Source: Plasmopara viticola (taxonomy: Eukaryota > Oomycota > Peronosporomycetes > Peronosporales > Peronosporaceae). Taken from it: a stretch of DNA of 64,000 nucleotides. Both the position numbers and the translations under genes were made by a program. Below the pieces are notes generated by a model, which had not been told where the DNA came from, did not search any database, and was given only the letters and a program-made list of their open reading frames with translations. This document shows, piece by piece, positions 58,807 to 64,000 of this stretch. Where the stretch lies: contig MBPM02000184.1 in the NCBI GenBank assembly GCA_001695595.3, positions 1 through 64,000 on the forward strand, written 5' to 3'. Within the stretch, counting starts at the first letter, position 1, and the number at the start of each line of letters is the position of its first letter.

Positions 58807-61002
58807 ATACCACGCCGTTAGGCGTACTTAGTGTCCTAAAAAGTCTTTTTCGGCTTCTCCTTTGATTTTGATAGTCATGCACTACTCAACGAAGATCCGG
58901 GCATGATGTCAAGCAGCACGTGAAATTAGATCTTGTGTAGGTAACGTTGTGCTGTTCAGCTTATTATAAGCATGACTATTCGCCAGTTTCTTTTTGGTTT
59001 GTAGTATGGAAAGTCGGTGACGAGAGCAGCAATTTTGACACCGCATCATACCATTATTTTCCTTTTAGGTGAGATTGGCATCAATGATCTCACATTGATC
59101 ACGTCACTGTGTCATTTCCTTGCTGAGACAGTTTTTGTACACGGTGATTTTGAGGAAGATTTGATAGTGGGTCGCTGTACGATTCATTTGAGTACTTCTA
59201 ATAAAAATGCTATACCACATCATTGATATCTAGATTAAAGCTAAGTCAAGCGCAACGTGCTCTTCCTATTGATTTAAAACTTCTTGCTTAATTGTAAATT
59301 ATATACAAAAAGAGCTGATAAATTAAAATCACCAACCAATAGATCATTCAGCTTTCAACTTAGATAAGACCTAATAAGCTTTAAGTTTTTCGATTTTCAG
59401 TAAATCTGATACCTCTGGCGGTGACCCCATTTGTAGCGCAACTGTTGTGACGCAACGACTAGTTAGATTGTCCGTTATTCTATTTAACAATGTCCCTATG
59501 TAATCCACACATTGTTTGTATGACTGGGAGATCGATTTTGTTTCATTTTCCCGTTCTTTTTCAGCAGTGTAATATTACTCACTCTATGCGATACATCGTT
59601 AATTAATTCGGATACTATGTTTACTTCAAGGAAACAGTATGGAGCTTTGTCAAAAGCATACTTGTCTGAACCCAAGAAAAGAGTGAACATAGTGTCGTAT
59701 TGATACTCGAGATGGATGCTGCGCGAGTCACAGAGATAATCTCGCTCCTGATCTTCTGGGGTACTATGTTAATTTTTATATCGTGAGGGATTTTGCTACC
59801 AGCTTACATATTTTATTATCAGTAATATGTTACCAACCTGTAAGTACATGTTGCCCGTTATCCGCTTGCAGAACGTCCTTACCTGCGGTTGGTGGAACTA
59901 TATTACCCACATCGAATTCGCTATCCTTAGCATCTTCAGCAGCCGATTCTACGACTGAGGCTTAGTTATTGATGATGCCGTCGTGTCAACCTTCGTGGAC
60001 TATCAGCACCTTTGACACCCCCCAAATTTGTTTTGGGAAAAGACTGTTTAGCCTCACGCACGACAGGAGTGCAATCATGACTCACCAGACCCTTGCTGCA
60101 TAGAATTGGGCAGCTGGCACCTATGACCTATCTCAATGCTTGATTTAATAGTAATATTTTTTCAATATCAAGAAGTGACTCAGTGTTGCCTATAGCTTAG
60201 TCTTTTTCTTATCCTTCTTGCCTTAGGGGCGTCTAAAGCTGTGTCATTGGCCTGATCTCCTTCCATTGCTTCATAAGCTAGCCTATGTTAATTTACCGCC
60301 ATTGTTGCCATCACGCACCGCTTTCACTTACACTGCTGCTCGCTTTTACTTTGAGAGCTATCAAGCTTTTAGGCATGATGTGCAATAAGCGTACACCCAT
60401 CACGGAGACTTTTTTTGCGCCGATTTCTACTGGTGAGCGTGTAGCTTCTAATAGCAACCATTCGCAAGCTTGAACGAATCAAAAGTCCACATTTGGCTAG
60501 GCATGTAGTATGTGCTTTTACTTACCGCAGCAGCTTAGCCGAGGTCAAGTCCATCGGAACTAGACTCGAGTTGCATACTCACGGACACCACAAGTAAGAC
60601 CCGTCACTAGCCATTGCCTGTCTGTGAATATACTCACCTTTATAAGCGATGTGAATTGTCTCTTCTATCTTTGCTATAGACTGAAATTATCCTTTCTCCG
60701 CCCATAAACGCAGTCATCTTAGCCTGTTTGAGGATTAGTAACGTCCCTGGACCATCTCCCTTAGTTTTATATTTTAGTCTTAGGTGCTTACTCCTGTCTT
60801 TCTTGTAAGCCAGAAAGTGTGGGCGCTAAAGCTCTTCGAAAAAAAACGCACCCATTACTAGGCAAAACAAGTTGCTCGACAAGTGAATATCCAGCACGTA
60901 GCCTGACTATCCAGGTAAGGATGCAAACGCCTCACGCACTTATCTATTGGTCATTTGATTAAGGCACCATATCAACCTTCTTGACCAAGGAATATCTCAT
61001 TT
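58807..61002. other. repeat-rich gap, no gene recognised
   Basis: About 2.2 kb of decayed AT-rich sequence. No frame shows a conserved motif. The part adjoining 58806 probably holds the upstream end of the Gypsy remnant. Confidence 0.35.
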
Positions 61003-61935
61003 TTATTTAAAAGTTGAAATGTGAAGCTTCAATGGGATAGCTCCCATAATAGGCGTTGCTACCGACCGCAGCACATATACTTTTCTTGCAGAGCTCGAAC
61101 GCCGTGACGCATTTAAGCTGCCGAACAGCGAAAAGAATTGAAAATGCGTCCACATTTTTTTTATCAGATCTGTAGGAGCCAGCAAGTTTTCCGAGAAGCG
61201 CGATTTTCCAAACAGACGCGGGGGGCATTTATCCAAATTAAATCCTTTACGCGGATGTAAGTAGACAACCTACCCGTTCGCGCTTGAAACTGACTAGAAT
61301 GTGGTACCACATGTGCTGATTCGCACAGCATATCGCACAGAGGAGGCGTGTAGGAAGATGTTTGATCCTTTGGGGAACGACTCTTCACTATTTCCGGATC
61401 GGCGTGTGCAATTGATTGCATTCTAAAAACTGAAAAAGCTCTATGTGAAACTTATTTCTCCTCGATCGCAATAGCGCGCGCGTATCGACAATCGTTGAAT
61501 CGCCTGTACTTAGTACATGTTTAATTTGCATGGGTGCATATGGGTTCCAAACCGCAACGTTCGAAGTATAGTCATTCAGCGCAAATGCAGGCGTGTCCGC
61601 ACAATCCTATCGCTCCAGGTGTCCATTGTATCTTTATTCGCTGGAAGAGGGTGAGAGCATTTGGCGATGAGGAAGCGCATTGTACGCAGGAAGTAATCAT
61701 GACCGCCTATTAAAGATAGCAGCAAAAAGCCAACGATAACCTTTCTAGCTGTGGGACATCGAGAAGTAAACTGGCTAGTGAGCTCATGCGCGAAAATCAT
61801 TTTTAAGAGGGCGTCTTTAAACTTGTGGCATAAGTAATGCATAAGTAGAGTACTGGAGAACCTGAAGCGTGGTAGCCTGACGCGAGATGGTACTTGGTAA
61901 ATTGCTTGCACACTGTAAGCTAACCGATAGATCAC
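61003..61935 (-). pseudogene. probable decayed Gypsy integrase
   Basis: At about 61250-61160 the minus strand reads VKDLIWINAPRVCLENRASRK, and after a frameshift KLAGSYRSDKKNVDAF. This resembles the C-terminal GPY/F domain of Gypsy integrases (VGDLVWL...RPSRKL...GP..I). Upstream, ELTSQFTSRC and DTWSDRIVRTRL loosely match the core-domain RDPRFTS.FW and .WDE.L..AE positions. Multiple stops interrupt it. The C-terminal match is moderate and the core match weak. It lies on the wrong side of the 58-kb remnant to be part of the same copy. Confidence 0.4.
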
Positions 61936-62277
61936 ACACTTGTATTGTATTGTATTACGTTATCGCGTTGCCAAGTTATGCACGTGCTAGGCTCTATGGC
62001 TAGTCCACGGCATAGAGTGGTGTCCGCATACGTCGAGTCTCGTTCGGCGGGCAGTGCAGCCAGCACCGAGGCCGTGTAGGTCTTCCATTATTTTGTGTAG
62101 TTCTGACTTGGTAAGAGCCCAGGTGGCGCCCTAGTGCTGGAGACCGTCGCGTCGAGGGTGAGACTCGTTAGAGACCTGCAGATGCCCGAAAGCACCTGCC
62201 CGAAGCGCGCGAGCATTTAGCCCCCGCGCTTGGAAGGAGGGCGTCACCCCAACCTTTTCCGAAAAGATCACACACTT
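61929..62277. mobile_element. SINE-like element, copy 2, with perfect target-site duplication
   Basis: The element, 61942-62264, matches 11764-12091 end to end in the same orientation with about a dozen small differences. It is flanked by a perfect 13-nt direct repeat AGATCACACACTT (61929-61941 and 62265-62277). It has the same ATTGT pentamer run at the left end and the same GC-rich body. There is no open reading frame. Confidence 0.85.
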
Positions 62278-62681
62278 CCTATCAAAATTTTAACGATGCT
62301 TATCAGCAGTGATAGGGTTTGGAAGCAGATGTTTTTCAGCACAAGCTTTTTTGGGAGAAAAGGACATGAGGCACATGTAGCCTTATTGAATCGAGTTGCG
62401 ATCTAACAGTCTTTCTCTGCACAACAACAGGCGGCTGATCGTGTGCTTTGCACCTAAAGTTCTGAGCTAGTTTCCCGCTCAGCCTAGTCTGCTTAGAGGC
62501 TTAGACGACGGCCCGACAACGATATAACGAACAGACCCGACCTGTTTTTTCTGCCCAGACCATCTTCTTATTTTTCACTCGACGTGATTTTCCAGCCAAT
62601 CATATAGGAGCTCATCCTCGGACTTCTACCTCATAAAGACATTTCCAACCTCAAGACCTACGGCATACAATTTGTAAGTGC
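62278..62681. other. upstream region of the PDZ gene
   Basis: About 400 bases without a coding frame. A CCAAT at about 62595 and CCTCATAAAGACATTTCC at about 62629-62646, roughly 40 nt before the ATG, could be core promoter elements. Confidence 0.35.
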
Positions 62682-64000
62682 ATGGCAACGCTGCGGCAGC
62701 CGCAGGTGCCGACACACGCCGATCAAATGCAGGATTATCTTGTGAATTGGAATGCTGGGCCGCTCGGTGTCGTGCTGCAGCCCGACCTGGGCGCCGACAT
62801 GCCCCCTGTTGTAGCGCAGCTGCTACCCCGACCGTCCATGCTGAAGATGGCGGGTGTGCAAGAAGGCGATCTGCTCATTAGCGTCAATGGAAAGAAAACT
62901 ACGTGTCTGGGCTACGAGAAGGTGGTGCGTCTGCTGTTTAAGGAGCGTCTGCCTATGGTACTGCACTTCCGCTCGCCAGTGCCCGTGTCCGAGGCGTCGC
63001 GAGGCGTCTTAGGGGATACTTTAGACGACGCTTCCGTCATTCGTGGTCGCGGACACTCACGTACCAAAAGCGCGCTACGGGCGAATTCTGTGAGTCGCAA
63101 TCGAAGACGTTGTGATGTGGAGCAGCTGGAGACGAAGCGCAATGAACATGCGCGAATTTCCTCAAATGAAAGAGAGGATGCCACTTTTCTCGAGATGAAA
63201 AAAAAGAACAAAAATGACTTGAAATGTTCTAGAGCAGAAGCAGAGGACAAGCGACTTAGGAAGCAGTATAGTGTCATATGGGAACGTGGCTCTCTTGGAA
63301 TTTCGTTTCGAGCATACAATAGCAAGGTAAATGTACCATGTGTGGATTTCATTAGTGCCAAGAGAGGACATGGGCGCGGCATGGATCGAGTGTGTATTAA
63401 TGATGTGCTCGTTGCAATTAATGGAGAAAAGACAAAGACACTTGGTGTGGAAAAGGTGCTTCGGTGGCTCCATGTCATTGAGAAACCCGTGGTACTGAGA
63501 TTCCATGCCTCTTCAAATCGCATTACAAACCCAGCGGGTACTTTTTTGTCTCAAATACGAGAGGAGGTGCCTTTTCGTTCAAGACGAGCAACAGTTTCAC
63601 ATTCACAGCCTGAGAACGAGCGACCAACTCGACCACCACGTCGCAACAATAGTGTCGACCGAAGCGCATTGCAGCGTGAAGTATCTGAGGATAAAGAGGT
63701 TGAGCTCAATCTAGCTACGGCTTCGCGATCATCACTCAAAGAAGGCATCACTAATTTTGAAAAACAACCAGTTGAAAACGATGATTTGCAGTATCAACTC
63801 GATGCTTCTTCAATTTCTGTGAACGAAATTCACCAAAATCAAATGAACGTCCACGTGGAAAGTCATGAGGGTGACACCGCGGCTGGAGATTTTCTTTGCG
63901 AGCCCATGGATCCCAATAAGCCTCAGGTTGAGGCACATACCAAACACAAAGAAGAGAAGTTTCATAGTCAGTTTCAAAAAGTCCCATCGAGACTTCCGGT
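62682..64000 (+). CDS. two-PDZ-domain protein, 3' partial (runs off the window)
   Basis: An open frame of 439 codons with no stop before base 64000, so the 3' end lies outside. PDZ domains bind short C-terminal peptides and scaffold membrane or signalling complexes. PDZ1 spans about residues 18-98: PLGVVL is the carboxylate-binding loop, then AGVQEGDLLISVNGKKT and VVRLLFKERLPMVLHFR. PDZ2 spans about 196-276: GSLGISF loop, INDVLVAINGEKT, VLRWLHVIEKPVVLRFH. A basic, Arg/Lys-rich linker of about 95 residues joins them, and a polar acidic tail follows PDZ2. There is no signal peptide or TM segment. The ATG is the first in frame near a possible promoter, but the GTAAGTG at 62674 could be a splice donor from an upstream exon. 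Confidence 0.85.
   Translation, partial: MATLRQPQVPTHADQMQDYLVNWNAGPLGVVLQPDLGADMPPVVAQLLPRPSMLKMAGVQEGDLLISVNGKKTTCLGYEKVVRLLFKERLPMVLHFRSPVPVSEASRGVLGDTLDDASVIRGRGHSRTKSALRANSVSRNRRRCDVEQLETKRNEHARISSNEREDATFLEMKKKNKNDLKCSRAEAEDKRLRKQYSVIWERGSLGISFRAYNSKVNVPCVDFISAKRGHGRGMDRVCINDVLVAINGEKTKTLGVEKVLRWLHVIEKPVVLRFHASSNRITNPAGTFLSQIREEVPFRSRRATVSHSQPENERPTRPPRRNNSVDRSALQREVSEDKEVELNLATASRSSLKEGITNFEKQPVENDDLQYQLDASSISVNEIHQNQMNVHVESHEGDTAAGDFLCEPMDPNKPQVEAHTKHKEEKFHSQFQKVPSRLP

Overview
This is nuclear DNA of a eukaryote, most likely an oomycete of the Peronosporales (Phytophthora or downy-mildew type). The evidence is short GT-AG introns of about 46-65 nt with compact genes, and initiator-type core promoters (TCATTYY followed by a WTTT box) about 20-65 nt upstream of several start codons. 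Recognisable eukaryotic genes include ALKBH6, FKBP12, RIB43A and mitochondrial ClpX, and decayed Ty3/Gypsy and Ty1/Copia pol fragments are common. The species cannot be named from the sequence alone.

Layout. (1) 1-8.5 kb is a compact gene block: the 3' part of homoserine dehydrogenase with a one-base frameshift (+), a PH-like gene broken by a stop (-), ALKBH6 with three exons (-), FKBP12 with two exons (-), a four-TM membrane protein with two coding exons and a probable 5' UTR intron (-), a Ser-rich unknown protein (+) and an ammonium transporter (-). (2) 8.5-48.7 kb is a gene desert of about 40 kb. It holds a 1.2-kb imperfect palindrome (9.0-10.2 kb), a GC-rich SINE-like insertion with target-site duplications (11.76-12.09 kb), decayed Gypsy pieces (23.1 and 33.5 kb), a decayed Copia reverse transcriptase/RNase H (40-40.9 kb), a tRNA-like repeat (32.4 kb), and one intact gene: a PX-like, Cys-cluster protein with an N-myristoylation motif (31.07-31.76 kb). 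(3) 48.7-56.8 kb is a second gene block: a secreted His/Asn-rich tandem-repeat protein (+), a 995-aa helical protein possibly related to FIRRM/C1orf112 (+), RIB43A (-) and mitochondrial ClpX (-). (4) 57-62.6 kb is a repeat-rich gap with decayed Gypsy reverse transcriptase/RNase H and integrase pieces, the second tRNA-like repeat and a second copy of the SINE-like element. (5) From 62.68 kb to the window end there is a two-PDZ protein whose frame is still open at base 64000.

Functionally the intact genes are mainly housekeeping: threonine/methionine biosynthesis, ammonium uptake, protein folding and mitochondrial proteolysis, nucleic-acid demethylation and axoneme structure. RIB43A implies that the lineage builds, or recently built, flagellated zoospores. 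The one lineage-specific candidate is the secreted repeat protein. I found no tRNA or rRNA gene, no CRISPR array and no clearly novel multi-gene system.
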